From assembly GCA_965214525.1 (NCBI GenBank), contig OZ243959.1, positions 1,302,001 through 1,366,000 on the forward strand: 64,000 bases of DNA. The letters are read 5' to 3'. Origin of the DNA: Qipengyuania_B sp965214525. GTDB taxonomy: Bacteria > Pseudomonadota > Alphaproteobacteria > Sphingomonadales > Sphingomonadaceae. Positions 36,013-45,074 of the stretch are shown here, in pieces (positions within the stretch are counted from its first letter, which is position 1; every line of letters starts with the position of its first letter). The notes below the pieces were generated by a model that did no database searches, was not told the DNA's origin, and saw nothing but the letters and a program-made list of their open reading frames with translations. The position numbers and the translations under genes were made by a program.

Positions 36013-36584
36013 TCCTCCACACGCGCCATCCGATGCGGCAGGCGCTCGGCTTGCAAGGCTGCCATCGCCAAATGGTCGGCCAGATTCGGCGCGGTGCGCG
36101 GGAACGACCGGGTGAGAGCGTCTTCCTTCGTGCCGATTTCGAGCAGGGTCACGGCGCTTCCGAGGCTCGTGCGGCCTTCCTCGATCGGGATATCACCCAT
36201 CAGGGATGCCAGCTGGCCGAACATGGATCGCTCTGCCCGATCCGACCCTCGTGCGATGCGGATCGGGGCTGGCACGTCCGGGCTGCGGGGCGAAGCAAGA
36301 TGCGCCAACTGCCAGTCGTGATCGATAAACTGGTCGCCGCGCGGCGATACGAAACCGAATTCGACCGCATTCCATGTCGCCAATTGCTGCTGGTTGGAGC
36401 GGGTCTCGAACTCCGTTTCGAGCAGCAGGCGGGAACGCTCGACTGCGACAATGCGCCGTTCCAGCGAGCGCACTTCTCCCTTAACAGCGTTCACCTTGAA
36501 GGTCAGACCCATCAAGCATGCAAATGCGACGACGAGCGCGGTCATCCAGATCGCCGGGCGATGCACGGAGTGGCGGTTGGTCAT
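36009..36584 (-). CDS. ftsL: FtsL-like cell division protein (extended)
   Basis: The position between rsmH and ftsI, a short cytoplasmic tail, one membrane helix (AIWMTALVVAFACLMGLTF) and a following coiled coil (VRSLERRIVAVERSRLLLETEFE) identify FtsL, the bitopic partner of FtsQ and FtsB. At 191 residues it is longer than typical FtsL; residues after about 95 form a low-complexity, probably disordered periplasmic tail containing no known domain. Both ends overlap neighbours by four bases (ATGA). Sequence similarity in this family is low, so the call rests mainly on context and topology. Confidence 0.8.
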   Translation of the reverse strand: MTNRHSVHRPAIWMTALVVAFACLMGLTFKVNAVKGEVRSLERRIVAVERSRLLLETEFETRSNQQQLATWNAVEFGFVSPRGDQFIDHDWQLAHLASPRSPDVPAPIRIARGSDRAERSMFGQLASLMGDIPIEEGRTSLGSAVTLLEIGTKEDALTRSFPRTAPNLADHLAMAALQAERLPHRMARVEE

Positions 36585-37540
36585 GCCGCGTCCTTTCTCG
36601 CTGGTGCCGGCCCGCGGCGGGCGTGCCGCAAGATTGCGGAACGGGCGCGCGGATTGCGAGCGAGCTCGTTCTTGCCCGCCCGGATGGCCTTGCTGACATG
36701 GGTAAAGGCCGGTGCACGGGGCTCGGCGGGCGGCGGGAGATGGCGCGAGCCCGACGAACCGCCCGCTGCATCGCGCAGGAACTGCTTGACGATGCGATCC
36801 TCCAGACTGTGAAAAGACACGACCGCCAGGCGTCCCCCCTCACGCAGCAGGGTTTCCGCCGCGGTGAGACCGCAGCGCAATTCGTCAAGCTCGTCGTTCA
36901 CGTGGATGCGGATGGCCTGGAAGCTGCGGGTCGCGGGGTCCTTTGGCGCACCCGCCCGGTGTCCCAGGGCCTTGCGGATTGCGTGGGCAAGTTCGCCAGT
37001 CGTCCCGAGGGGCCTTGCAGCGACAATCGCACGCGCCACCCGCCGCGACTGACGCTCTTCGCCATATCGATACAGGACATCGGCGATCGCCTCGGCTTCA
37101 GCATTGTTCACGAAATCGGCCGCGCTTTCTCCGACTTGGCTCATCCGCATATCCAGGGGGCCATCAACCGAGAACGCGAAGCCGCGCTCCGCCTGGTCGA
37201 GCTGCATCGATGATACCCCGATATCCATCACGATCCCATCGACCTGGGCTATGCCGATCGCGTGCATGGCCTTGGCCATGCTGGCGAACCTGTCCTGATG
37301 CAGCACCAGGATCGGTTCCTCACCGCGCGTCTCGGGCCATTTGCTCCCGGCAGCGATCGCATCGGGGTCACGGTCGAACGCGTGCACGGTCGCACCTTGA
37401 TCCAGCAGGGCCCTTGTATAGCCGCCCGCCCCGAAGGTTGCATCGATGATGACATCTGCAGGTTGCGGATCAAGGGCGGCGATCACCTCGTCGAGCAGTA
37501 CCGGGATGTGGGGCCCACGCGCGGGGGTGGCGTCGCTCAT
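36581..37540 (-). CDS. rsmH: 16S rRNA m4C1402 N4-methyltransferase
   Basis: RsmH (MraW) methylates N4 of C1402 in 16S rRNA using S-adenosylmethionine. The 319-residue product has HIPVLLDEVIAAL, the SAM-binding DATFGAGGYTRALLD, MDIGVSSMQLDQAERGFAF and the C-terminal VVSFHSLEDRIVKQFLRD. The ATG at 37540 overlaps the mraZ stop by four bases, as in most dcw clusters; a longer upstream frame lies within mraZ. Confidence 0.96.
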   Translation of the reverse strand: MSDATPARGPHIPVLLDEVIAALDPQPADVIIDATFGAGGYTRALLDQGATVHAFDRDPDAIAAGSKWPETRGEEPILVLHQDRFASMAKAMHAIGIAQVDGIVMDIGVSSMQLDQAERGFAFSVDGPLDMRMSQVGESAADFVNNAEAEAIADVLYRYGEERQSRRVARAIVAARPLGTTGELAHAIRKALGHRAGAPKDPATRSFQAIRIHVNDELDELRCGLTAAETLLREGGRLAVVSFHSLEDRIVKQFLRDAAGGSSGSRHLPPPAEPRAPAFTHVSKAIRAGKNELARNPRARSAILRHARRGPAPARKDAA

Positions 37541-38028
37541 TTCGCCCGCACCTTTGCGCTGGTTTCCTGTATGAGGCTTTCGCACGCCGCCTTGGCGCTT
37601 TCCCATTCCGGACCCATCGCTGCCAGCTTGTCGGGGTTCCACAAGGTGAAGAAACGTCCGGCGCCCTGCACATACAGCCCGTCGTCGATCCCGGCGAGGA
37701 CCCGCAAATGATCCGGCATGACGAAGCGACCGGAATCATCGAACGGCAATTCGGAAAAGCCGAACAATTGCGAGGCCCGCAGATCGCGATCGAAATCGCG
37801 GTTCAGCCGAAGCGCCCGCTCCTCCTCGCGATCGAGTTGTTCGTCGAGCTCGTTCTTGCGCGACAGGCCGAATCCGACGAGGCATTCCCACCTGTCGTGC
37901 TTGGCGAGGCACAGGGTCTTGCTGTCGCTCGATTCCTTGACCGCCTTGCGGAACAAAGGGGGCAGCACATAGCGGCTCTTATCGCCGACTGGCGAGTATG
38001 CTTGTCCGCTATACCCTCCGAAAGACAC
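37537..38028 (-). CDS. mraZ: Transcriptional regulator MraZ
   Basis: MraZ is a DNA-binding protein of the AbrB-like fold that controls its own dcw operon. The 163-residue product has two MraZ repeats, the first with GDKSRYVLPPLFRKAV and the second with ELPFDDSGRFVMPDHLRVLAGI. The GTG start at 38028 gives the conserved sphingomonad-like N-terminus MSFGGYSGQAYS. A probable promoter and four GGGA repeats lie 150-240 bases upstream, which fits autoregulation. Confidence 0.94.
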   Translation of the reverse strand: MSFGGYSGQAYSPVGDKSRYVLPPLFRKAVKESSDSKTLCLAKHDRWECLVGFGLSRKNELDEQLDREEERALRLNRDFDRDLRASQLFGFSELPFDDSGRFVMPDHLRVLAGIDDGLYVQGAGRFFTLWNPDKLAAMGPEWESAKAACESLIQETSAKVRAK

Positions 38029-38178
38029 GTTCGCCCGTCCCGTTCAAAACACCAGATGCTCTTCGAACAAGGGCCACCACCTCCACTCCAGCGTCGTTGC
38101 GCTTTATCCCGCGAGCTTTGCGCAATCGCGGGATTGAGATGACCCGTCCGATGGAACTTGGTCTAACCCGTCCCGGTC

Positions 38179-38213
38179 GGGGAGGAAAGGGAAAATTACG
38201 GGAAAGATGGGGA
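38179..38213. promoter_or_regulatory. Candidate MraZ operator: four GGGA repeats
   Basis: GGGA occurs on the plus strand at 38180, 38189, 38200 and 38210, i.e. four direct repeats spaced 9, 11 and 10 bases apart. MraZ proteins bind direct repeats of a G-rich pentamer (TGGGN type) at 10-base spacing. The array sits in the mraZ leader about 15-50 bases after the predicted start site. The G-rich strand is the non-coding strand here, which differs from the E. coli arrangement as I recall it. The match is by eye. Confidence 0.5.
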
Positions 38214-38234
38214 TGGAACGATAAACTGTTGTTA

Positions 38235-38263
38235 ATTATAAGACTTTATCCGAAGGCCAACAA
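38235..38263 (-). promoter_or_regulatory. Sigma-70-type promoter of the dcw operon
   Basis: On the minus strand TTGTTG (38263-38258) and a consensus TATAAT (38240-38235) are separated by exactly 17 bases, predicting a start near 38228. This is the only AT-rich promoter-like element between the gene ending at 38410 and mraZ, and it lies just ahead of the GGGA array. Confidence 0.6.
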
Positions 38264-38409
38264 TAGCACTGTGCGTGCCCCACGTTTACCGCAGCAACGC
38301 TATTGCTGGAATTGAATGGGTAAGGCGGGTTCAAAAAACCGTGACAAAAGGCGACGTGCTGTCCAATCCCGTGAAATCCCCGGTCATATGTGACGTGCGC
38401 GTGGCGGTT
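38264..38409. other. Intergenic stretch upstream of the mra promoter
   Basis: No gene is seen between the promoter and the stop of the next gene. A small hairpin (CAGCAA with TTGCTG, 38292-38308) is present without a T-run and might end transcription of the GldG-like gene weakly. Nothing else stands out. Confidence 0.4.
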
Positions 38410-39198
38410 CTACGGCCCTAGCCTGTCCAGCAGACCCGATAGCAGCGGCGCACCTGCTTTGGCCCCGTGTCGATCAAGGAAAGCCGCATCGGCAACGATA
38501 AGCGCGGTCCCGGTCCCGATGCGGCAACGCGCGGCGATGCCGCCCCCTTCAATCGTGCAGCGCGCGGTCGGGTCGGCCATGTTCGACTCGAGCGGAACGA
38601 GGGTGCCCGGCTGTTCCACCGGGATCGCCAAGCCCGTCGCTTCGCGTGTTTCAACGCCAGCGCCGGCATTGTCGTCAAAAGTCATCCCCAGCCCCCATCG
38701 CGCGAACACCGGCGGCACCAGGCCGACATCCGCCGGCCGCCGGGGATCGCCGATCGCATAGTCAAAATGTTCGGTCAGCATGGGATCGATCACCAGCAGC
38801 AACCGCCCACCGGTCCGCACCCATGCATCCAGTGCGACATTGTCCTGCGCAGTCAGCGCTCGCGGCTGCGCGATCACCAGCATGCGCAGGCCTTCGAGTT
38901 GCGTCGATGGTTCGCCCGACCCGTCCGACAGGGCATCCAGTGGGATCAGGCGATGGCCCGTCTCCAGGGTCGTGCGCGCCCAGTGCGCGGGGCGCTGATC
39001 GTTCAGCGTTTCCGCAACGCTTCCGGCACCGTTCCAATAGATCGGCAGCGACGTCATGAGCCCGATCGCCGCCACGTTATCCGTCGTGCCTGCAGATCGT
39101 TCGTTCTCCGATCCGGACCCGACCGACCCTGCACAACCGGCAAGCGCCAGCGCGCCCCACAGACAGACCGATGCCCGCAAGGCCCTACGGCCGCCCAT
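38410..39198 (-). CDS. GldG-like lipoprotein, ABC-transporter auxiliary type
   Basis: The 262-residue product has a lipoprotein signal (ASVCLWGALALAGCAG) and a periplasmic domain that resembles the sugar-binding-like domain of GldG/ABC auxiliary proteins: it has a conserved GLMTSLPIYW start, LRMLVIAQPRALTAQD, and WVRTGGRLLLVIDPML. Related proteins accompany uncharacterised ABC exporters, but no ABC subunits lie next to it. The ATG at 39198 overlaps the preceding gene by 14 bases. The family assignment is inference from motifs and is only moderately certain. Confidence 0.62.
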   Translation of the reverse strand: MGGRRALRASVCLWGALALAGCAGSVGSGSENERSAGTTDNVAAIGLMTSLPIYWNGAGSVAETLNDQRPAHWARTTLETGHRLIPLDALSDGSGEPSTQLEGLRMLVIAQPRALTAQDNVALDAWVRTGGRLLLVIDPMLTEHFDYAIGDPRRPADVGLVPPVFARWGLGMTFDDNAGAGVETREATGLAIPVEQPGTLVPLESNMADPTARCTIEGGGIAARCRIGTGTALIVADAAFLDRHGAKAGAPLLSGLLDRLGP

Positions 39199-39583
39199 CG
39201 GTAGCGCCTTCCTCTGGCAATACGGGGGGCTGAAGAGTGGGCGCAGGTGCCTCTTCCTCCGGCATGTCCGGCACGACACCGGCACTGACGAGCGGATCGT
39301 CCTGCGCGGGCGACGACGACGGCGCGACGGTCGGAGCCGCTTCGGGAACGGCGTTCGCCTGTGCCTGTGATGCCCGGCTTTCGATGATGCTGGCCAAGCC
39401 TACCAGCAGCAGCATGGTGGTGACCCCAGCCAGCCCGATCTGGAGCCGCTGGATCGCTTGCGGTCGCGATCCTCCCAGGCCGACGGCCTCCGCGATTTTG
39501 CTGCTGCCCGGTGGTGCTTGCGGCTCGGCTTCGCCCCTTGCGCGGGCGGTCAACCGGCGGACGAGATCGTTGGAAATGGCCAT
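39185..39583 (-). CDS. Small single-pass membrane protein, hypothetical
   Basis: This 132-residue protein has a charged cytoplasmic N-terminus of about 45 residues (NDLVRRLTARARGEAEPQ), one membrane helix (LAGVTTMLLLVGLASII) and an acidic, Pro/Ala-rich C-terminus in the periplasm. It overlaps the GldG-like lipoprotein by 14 bases, so they are coupled and may work together. I do not recognise the family. Confidence 0.65.
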   Translation of the reverse strand: MAISNDLVRRLTARARGEAEPQAPPGSSKIAEAVGLGGSRPQAIQRLQIGLAGVTTMLLLVGLASIIESRASQAQANAVPEAAPTVAPSSSPAQDDPLVSAGVVPDMPEEEAPAPTLQPPVLPEEGATDGRP

Positions 39584-39613
39584 GACGCGATCCTCACATA
39601 AGGGGCCGGGGGC

Positions 39614-40624
39614 TCAACCCTCCAGCCAGTCGAAGACCGGCAGGCCCTTGGCCCGCAACCATTGTGCGTTGTACAATGTGGACAGATAGCGAAAACCGGT
39701 ATCGCACAGGATTGTCGCGACGCGCGCGTTTGTGCGACCATCCGCCACGAGTTCGCGCCCCAGCATTACCGCGCCTGCGACATTGATTCCTGACGACAGG
39801 CCAAGGCAAAGCCCCTCTTCGCGCAACAGGCGCGCGACCCATACGAGCCCTTCCTCGTCGGACACGCGGTATTGCGTATCGATCGGTGCGCCTTCCAGAT
39901 TGCCGGTAATGCGCCCCTGCCCGATCCCTTCGGCGACCGAAGATCCTTCGCTGCACAGTGCGCCGTGGGCGTAGTGACTGTACAACGCCGCCCCGTGGGG
40001 GTCGGTCAAGGCGATGCGCACAGCGGCGTCACGATCCTTCAGCCCCATTCCGACCCCGGCTATGGTGCCGCCCGTGCCTGCAGCGCAGGTGAAGCCGTCG
40101 ATCCGTCCTTCCAACTGATCCCACAACTCGCGCGCCGTGCCTTCGATATGGGCCTTGCGGTTCGCGGTGTTGTCGAACTGGTTGGCCCAGACCGCCCCTT
40201 CTGTCTCGGCGGCAAGGCGCCGACTGGTATGCACGAAATGCGCAGGATCGGCATATTTGGTCGGGGGAACGAGCACCAGCTTGGCGCCAAGGGCACGCAA
40301 GGTGTCCATCTTCTCCGCCGACTGATTGTCGGGCATGACAATGATGGTCTGGTAGCCGAGCGCATTGGCGACGAGCGTTGCGCCGATGCCGGTATTTCCC
40401 GCCGTCCCCTCCACGATCGTGCCGCCCGGCTGCAATTCTCCGCGACGCTCCGCATCGCGGATGATGTAGAGCGCCGCGCGATCCTTGACCGACGCGCCCG
40501 GATTGGCGAATTCGCACTTGCCGAAGATGTCGCAGCCCGCTTCCCGGCTTGGCCCTTCCAGCCGCACGAGCGGGGTATTGCCGATCAGTGCAAGCGTATC
40601 GTGGCAAGGCGCAACAATGTTCAT
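39614..40624 (-). CDS. cysK: Cysteine synthase (O-acetylserine sulfhydrylase)
   Basis: This PLP enzyme forms cysteine from O-acetylserine and sulfide, using the sulfide made by the cobA-cysI-cysH operon. The 336-residue fold-II protein has the Schiff-base lysine in NPGASVKDRAA, the substrate loop EGTAGNTGIGA, the PLP phosphate loop GTGGTIAG and a C-terminal extension. It is slightly longer than classic CysK and could belong to the CysK2 or cystathionine beta-synthase-like branch; the alternative is less likely because no CBS domains follow. Confidence 0.88.
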   Translation of the reverse strand: MNIVAPCHDTLALIGNTPLVRLEGPSREAGCDIFGKCEFANPGASVKDRAALYIIRDAERRGELQPGGTIVEGTAGNTGIGATLVANALGYQTIIVMPDNQSAEKMDTLRALGAKLVLVPPTKYADPAHFVHTSRRLAAETEGAVWANQFDNTANRKAHIEGTARELWDQLEGRIDGFTCAAGTGGTIAGVGMGLKDRDAAVRIALTDPHGAALYSHYAHGALCSEGSSVAEGIGQGRITGNLEGAPIDTQYRVSDEEGLVWVARLLREEGLCLGLSSGINVAGAVMLGRELVADGRTNARVATILCDTGFRYLSTLYNAQWLRAKGLPVFDWLEG

Positions 40625-40667
40625 ACGCCGATGAATAGGCGCGTTGCGGCCTATTTCGCAACCAGCA

Positions 40668-40985
40668 TCAATCTTCAGGAGCGATGGTGACTTTCAGGCC
40701 ATCAAGGTCGGACGTGAAGGGTATCTGGCAGGAAAGGCGCGAATTGTCCTGCCGGTGATCGGAACTTTCCAGCAGGTCGTCCTCGTCCTCGCCCATAACC
40801 GGCAGCTTGTCGGCGAACGCGGGGTCGACATGCACATGACAGGTCGCGCACGAACAGCATCCGCCGCACAGCGCCAGCAATTCGTCGAACCCGTTGTCGC
40901 GGATGGCTTCCATGACGCTCAACCCTTCTTCGACGGCGATCTCGCGGGTTTCGCCTTCACGGCTCGTAATGGTGAGGTTGGGCAT
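40668..40985 (-). CDS. 2Fe-2S ferredoxin, adrenodoxin type
   Basis: This 105-residue electron carrier has the [2Fe-2S] ligands CGGCCSCATC followed by a distant fourth cysteine in RLSCQI. The spacing and the acidic patch DEDDLLESS are typical of the adrenodoxin/putidaredoxin class, which serves P450s and iron-sulfur assembly. Which reductase and partner it uses is not visible here. It is divergent from the glycosylase gene at 41096 and 43 bases upstream of cysK on the same strand. Confidence 0.88.
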   Translation of the reverse strand: MPNLTITSREGETREIAVEEGLSVMEAIRDNGFDELLALCGGCCSCATCHVHVDPAFADKLPVMGEDEDDLLESSDHRQDNSRLSCQIPFTSDLDGLKVTIAPED

Positions 40986-41095
40986 GGAACGTCCGATATC
41001 CTTGGCCTTGCCGGATGCTTTGCACCCTGTTGCGGTTCGTCAGGGGTGCTAAGTGGCACATGGGGATTTGGCAAGGGCGGCATCAGGATGAGAGC

Positions 41096-41713
41096 ATGGG
41101 ATTGAGCAGGAAGGCGATCCGCGACGGGCTGGACGCGCTGGCAGCGAACGAACCTTGCATAGCCAGGGCTTTGGCGACGGCCGGTTATCCCGAACCGCGC
41201 ATCCGCGATCGGGGATATCAGACATTGTTGCGCACCATTGTCGGACAACAGGTTTCGGTCGCCGCCGCAGCTTCCGTCTGGCGTAGGCTCGAAACCGAAC
41301 TAAGCGTTCCGATTTCTCCTTTGACCTTGCTGTCCTGCGACTTCGACACCTTGCGCGCATGCGGATTGTCGCGGCAAAAGCAGGGCTACGCCCGGTCGCT
41401 GTCGGAACTGGTCGCGTCCGGCGAAATCGATCTGCACGACCTGCCGACGGACGATGAGGAGGCGATCGCGCTTCTCACCCAAATCAAGGGAATCGGCCGA
41501 TGGTCGGCGGAAATCTACCTGCTGTTCGCCGAAGGACGGGTCGATCTATGGCCGGCGGGCGATATCGCGGTGCGAGCAGGACTGGCGAAAATCCTAGCGC
41601 TGGACGAACGTCCCGACGAGAAGGCGGTGCGCGCCATGTCGCACGAATGGCGGCCCCATCGCTCCGCCCTCGCCATTTTTACCTGGCACGTCTATGACAA
41701 TCCGACATTATGA
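41096..41713 (+). CDS. DNA-3-methyladenine glycosylase II (AlkA-like)
   Basis: This enzyme removes alkylated bases such as 3-methyladenine. The 205-residue helix-hairpin-helix GPD-family protein has the hairpin IKGIGRWSAEIYLLF and, in the following DLWPAGDIAV, the catalytic aspartate. It has the short size of AlkA-like glycosylases that lack the N-terminal domain of E. coli AlkA. The ATG at 41096 is preceded by AGGA at seven bases; a longer frame upstream runs into the divergent promoter region. It ends within the region ahead of the S9 peptidase start. Confidence 0.87.
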   Translation: MGLSRKAIRDGLDALAANEPCIARALATAGYPEPRIRDRGYQTLLRTIVGQQVSVAAAASVWRRLETELSVPISPLTLLSCDFDTLRACGLSRQKQGYARSLSELVASGEIDLHDLPTDDEEAIALLTQIKGIGRWSAEIYLLFAEGRVDLWPAGDIAVRAGLAKILALDERPDEKAVRAMSHEWRPHRSALAIFTWHVYDNPTL

Positions 41714-41726
41714 TCGGGAGAGCGCA

Positions 41727-43802
41727 TTGACCTTGAAACGCACATTGGCCCTATCGACCGCGGCACTGACACTTGCTGCCTCGGTAGCCCTGCCTACTCG
41801 GGCCTTGGCCGATCATCACACCAGTAACGGAACGCAAATGACGCAAACCAACGCTGCCGCAGTTCCCCTCATCCCGCGGGAGAACTTGTTCGGCAATCCT
41901 ACCAAAGCGTCCGGGCAGATCAGCCCCGATGGGCAATGGCTGAGCTGGCTTGCACCAAAGGATGGCGTGCTTAACGTTTGGATGGCTCCGATCTCCAACC
42001 GGGATAATGCCCGCGCGATGACATCGGCCACGGACCGCCCCATCCGCCAATACTTCTGGGCTCCGGATTCGCGAAGCCTGCTGTATATCCAGGACAAGGC
42101 CGGGGACGAGAACTTCCTTCTTTACGGTATCGATATCTCCACGGGAGAGGAGCGCACGCTGACCCCGTTCGAGAAGACACGGGTCCAGATCGTCGGCGGG
42201 TCGGAGCAGATCCGCGACAGGATCCTCATCGGGCTCAACAATCGCGATCCCAGCTATCATGACATCTACCTGCTCGACCTCAATACGGGCGCTCTCACCC
42301 AAGTGCTTCGCAACGAGGAATATGCAGGCTTCATCGCCGACGACAGCCTGACCTTGCGCTTGGCGATGAAAGCCAATGCGCAGGGCGGAATGGATTATTT
42401 CCGCGTCAGCGAAGGCGCTGTCGCGGACAAACCTTTCGCCAGCACCGGTCTTGCCGACGCGATGACCACGTCGCCCGCGGGCTACACCAATGACGGTAGG
42501 ACGCTGTATTGGCTCGACAGTCGCGAGCGCAATACCGCGGCGCTGATCGCGCAGGATGTTGCAAGCGGCAAGACGCGGGTGATTGCGCAGGATGCGCGGG
42601 CCGATATCGGCGGAACGATCCGCGACCCCAAGACCGGCGAGGTCGAAGCCTACTCAGTGAATTACCTGCAGCGCGAATGGACTGCGCTCGATCCGCAGAT
42701 CAAGGCTTCCCTCGATTTCCTGAGCGACCGGCTCGAGGGCGAGTTCGGCATCCAGTCGCGTACCGATGACGATCGCATCTGGATCGTCGGCAACGATCCG
42801 CTGATCGAGCCAGGCAAGACGTATATCTACGATCGCGATGCCAACAGCCTGACCGAATTCTATACCGGCCGCCCCGAACTGGTCGGCGCTCCGCTGCAGC
42901 CCATGTATCCGTTGGAACTGAAGAGCAGCGACGGGTTGACACTGCCTTCCTACCTCACCTTGCCCGCGGGAAGCGACCCGGACGGTAACAGGCGGCCGGA
43001 CACGCCCGTAGCGTTGGTGTTGTTGGTGCATGGCGGGCCATGGGCGCGTGATGGCTATGGCTACAACCCCTATCACCAGTGGCTTGCCAACCGTGGCTAT
43101 GCGGTGTTGAGCGTGAATTTTCGCGGCTCGACGGGTTTTGGCAAGGAGTTCATCAGCGCAGGCGACCTCGAATGGGGCCGCAAGATGCACGATGACCTGA
43201 TCGATGCGGTGAACTGGGCCGTTGCCGAAGGGATCACGCGCGACGATCAGGTCGCCATCATGGGAGGCTCGTATGGCGGATACGCCACGCTGGCAGGTCT
43301 AGCCTTCACCCCGGACGAATTCGCCTGCGGGGTGGACATCGTCGGTCCGTCCAATCTCGAGACGTTGCTGGCCACGATCCCGCCCTACTGGGCGCCGATG
43401 GTCTCGCAATTCCATGAGCGCATGGGCAATCCGAACACGCCGGAGGGGCTGGCGCTGCTCAAGGAACGCTCTCCGCTCTATAGCGCACACAGGATCAGCA
43501 AGCCGTTGCTGATCGGACAGGGGGCGAACGATCCACGGGTCAATCAGGCGGAAAGCGACCAGATCGTCGAAGCAATGAAAGAGAAAGGCATCCCGGTGAC
43601 CTACGTTCTCTTCCCCGACGAAGGTCATGGCTTTGCCAAACCGGCCAACAATATCGCGTTCAATGCGGTCACCGAAAACTTTCTCGCCACCTGTCTCGGG
43701 GGGCGTGCCGAACCAATCGGAAACGTGTTGGAGCCATCGACCGCCCAGATCGTCGAAGGCGCGCAATTCGTGAAGGGCTTGCAAGGGGTATTGTCACAGT
43801 GA
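41727..43802 (+). CDS. Exported S9 family peptidase (prolyl oligopeptidase type)
   Basis: This exported serine peptidase probably cleaves peptides in the periplasm. After a signal peptide comes a beta-propeller-like N-terminal domain (about 45-420) and an alpha/beta-hydrolase catalytic domain. The nucleophile is Ser515 in GGSYGGY; the catalytic Asp lies in QGANDPRV and the His in DEGHGF. The TTG at 41727 was chosen because GGGAG lies six bases ahead; an ATG at 41694 would add 11 residues but lies inside the glycosylase gene. The SDR gene starts on its stop (GTGA). Peptide specificity is unknown. Confidence 0.88.
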   Translation: MTLKRTLALSTAALTLAASVALPTRALADHHTSNGTQMTQTNAAAVPLIPRENLFGNPTKASGQISPDGQWLSWLAPKDGVLNVWMAPISNRDNARAMTSATDRPIRQYFWAPDSRSLLYIQDKAGDENFLLYGIDISTGEERTLTPFEKTRVQIVGGSEQIRDRILIGLNNRDPSYHDIYLLDLNTGALTQVLRNEEYAGFIADDSLTLRLAMKANAQGGMDYFRVSEGAVADKPFASTGLADAMTTSPAGYTNDGRTLYWLDSRERNTAALIAQDVASGKTRVIAQDARADIGGTIRDPKTGEVEAYSVNYLQREWTALDPQIKASLDFLSDRLEGEFGIQSRTDDDRIWIVGNDPLIEPGKTYIYDRDANSLTEFYTGRPELVGAPLQPMYPLELKSSDGLTLPSYLTLPAGSDPDGNRRPDTPVALVLLVHGGPWARDGYGYNPYHQWLANRGYAVLSVNFRGSTGFGKEFISAGDLEWGRKMHDDLIDAVNWAVAEGITRDDQVAIMGGSYGGYATLAGLAFTPDEFACGVDIVGPSNLETLLATIPPYWAPMVSQFHERMGNPNTPEGLALLKERSPLYSAHRISKPLLIGQGANDPRVNQAESDQIVEAMKEKGIPVTYVLFPDEGHGFAKPANNIAFNAVTENFLATCLGGRAEPIGNVLEPSTAQIVEGAQFVKGLQGVLSQ

Positions 43803-44608
43803 CCGACAGGAAGGCGATCTTCATCACCGGTGGCGGTTCGGGCATCGGGCGCGCCATTGCGACCTACTTCGCCGCACGCGGCTGGTTTGTCGGGGTGGGC
43901 GACGTGAACGCGGCAGGGATGCGCGAAACTTGCGCAGGGATAGCCGATGACAGATGCTTCCAGCATACATTCGACGTGCGCGACCGGGCGGCGTGGGACG
44001 AGGCGCTGTCGGCGTGCGAGGAGGCGGCAGGCGGACGGATCGATGTCGTGGCCAACAATGCCGGCATACCGCTGGGCGGATCGCTCAATGAAAACAGTAC
44101 CGAAGAGATCGAGCGGTGTCTCGACATCAACCTGAAAGGCGTGTTCTTCGGAGCTCAGGCCGCCCTGCCCTTTCTGCAGCGCACTGCGCCGGGTTCCTGC
44201 CTGCTCAACACCGCCAGCGCGGCCGGCATTTACGGGACGCCGGGTGCCTCGGTCTATTCTGCCACGAAGTTCGGTGTGCGCGCCATGACCGAAAGCCTCG
44301 ATGCCGAATGGGCTGAAATCGGCATCAAGGTCCGCTCGCTTATGCCGGCCTTCATCGACACGCCCCTGCTCGAACATAGCCCGAATGCGCGCAGCAACGA
44401 GGCGATCCGGCAGCGGGTGGTCGATGGCGGGTTGGAGATCACCCCGGTGCTGGAGGTTGCGCAGGCGGCTTGGGACGCGGTGCATGGCGAAAGACTGCAT
44501 ACACGCGTGGGCAAGACAGCCAACCAACTGGCCTTTGCCGCGCGTTTCATGCCCGGACGCCTGCGCCAGCGAAACCGTGAAGGCGCCGGCAGGCCGCTGG
44601 GGCGGTAG
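43799..44608 (+). CDS. Short-chain dehydrogenase/reductase
   Basis: The 269-residue classical SDR binds NAD(P) with TGGGSGIG and has the NNAG motif (VANNAGIPLGG) and the catalytic Ser...YxxxK (TASAAGIYGTPGASVYSATKFG). The substrate is unknown. Its GTG start overlaps the S9 peptidase stop by four bases, so the two are translated together, though no shared pathway is apparent. The 130 bases after its stop hold no recognisable element. Confidence 0.87.
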   Translation: MTDRKAIFITGGGSGIGRAIATYFAARGWFVGVGDVNAAGMRETCAGIADDRCFQHTFDVRDRAAWDEALSACEEAAGGRIDVVANNAGIPLGGSLNENSTEEIERCLDINLKGVFFGAQAALPFLQRTAPGSCLLNTASAAGIYGTPGASVYSATKFGVRAMTESLDAEWAEIGIKVRSLMPAFIDTPLLEHSPNARSNEAIRQRVVDGGLEITPVLEVAQAAWDAVHGERLHTRVGKTANQLAFAARFMPGRLRQRNREGAGRPLGR

Positions 44609-44740
44609 GGCAGGACAACGTTTCGCGGCACCTATTCAAGGAACAGGGCGCCTCGCAGGGAAAGAGGATCATCAACCGCGAACGTTGACCTAACGGCACG
44701 CCAAGGGGATCGAGGATCCTCGTGACATTGCGTGTCGGGC

Positions 44741-45031
44741 TTAGATCAGCGTGTCGATCGTCTTTGCCATGTTGACATCGCGCAGGGACAGGCCACCAGC
44801 ATCATGGGTGGTCAGAGTAATGTCGACCGTGTCATAGACGTTCGACCATTCGGGATGATGGTCGCGCTGTTCCGCCAAGAGCGCGACACGAGTCATGAAT
44901 CCGAACGCTTCATTGAAGTTCGTGAAGGAAAACTGGCGATGGATGGCATTGCCATCGCGTGACAATGCCCATCCTTCAAGCGCATCCAGCCAATTGTCGC
45001 GATCCTGCTCGCTCAGTTTCTCGACTGTCAT
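44741..45031 (-). CDS. phhB: 4a-hydroxytetrahydrobiopterin dehydratase (pterin-4a-carbinolamine dehydratase)
   Basis: This small enzyme dehydrates 4a-hydroxy-tetrahydrobiopterin, recycling the cofactor of aromatic amino-acid hydroxylases. The 96-residue product carries the family signature with paired histidines in RDHHPEWSNVY and the closing HDAGGLSLRDVNMA. The ATG at 45031 was chosen by length; a further 23 codons upstream are unlike the family. No phenylalanine hydroxylase gene is in the window. Confidence 0.93.
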   Translation of the reverse strand: MTVEKLSEQDRDNWLDALEGWALSRDGNAIHRQFSFTNFNEAFGFMTRVALLAEQRDHHPEWSNVYDTVDITLTTHDAGGLSLRDVNMAKTIDTLI

Positions 45032-45074
45032 TACCGCCCTTCCTTGCCGCTGATGCGCCTTTCGCTTAATCGGT

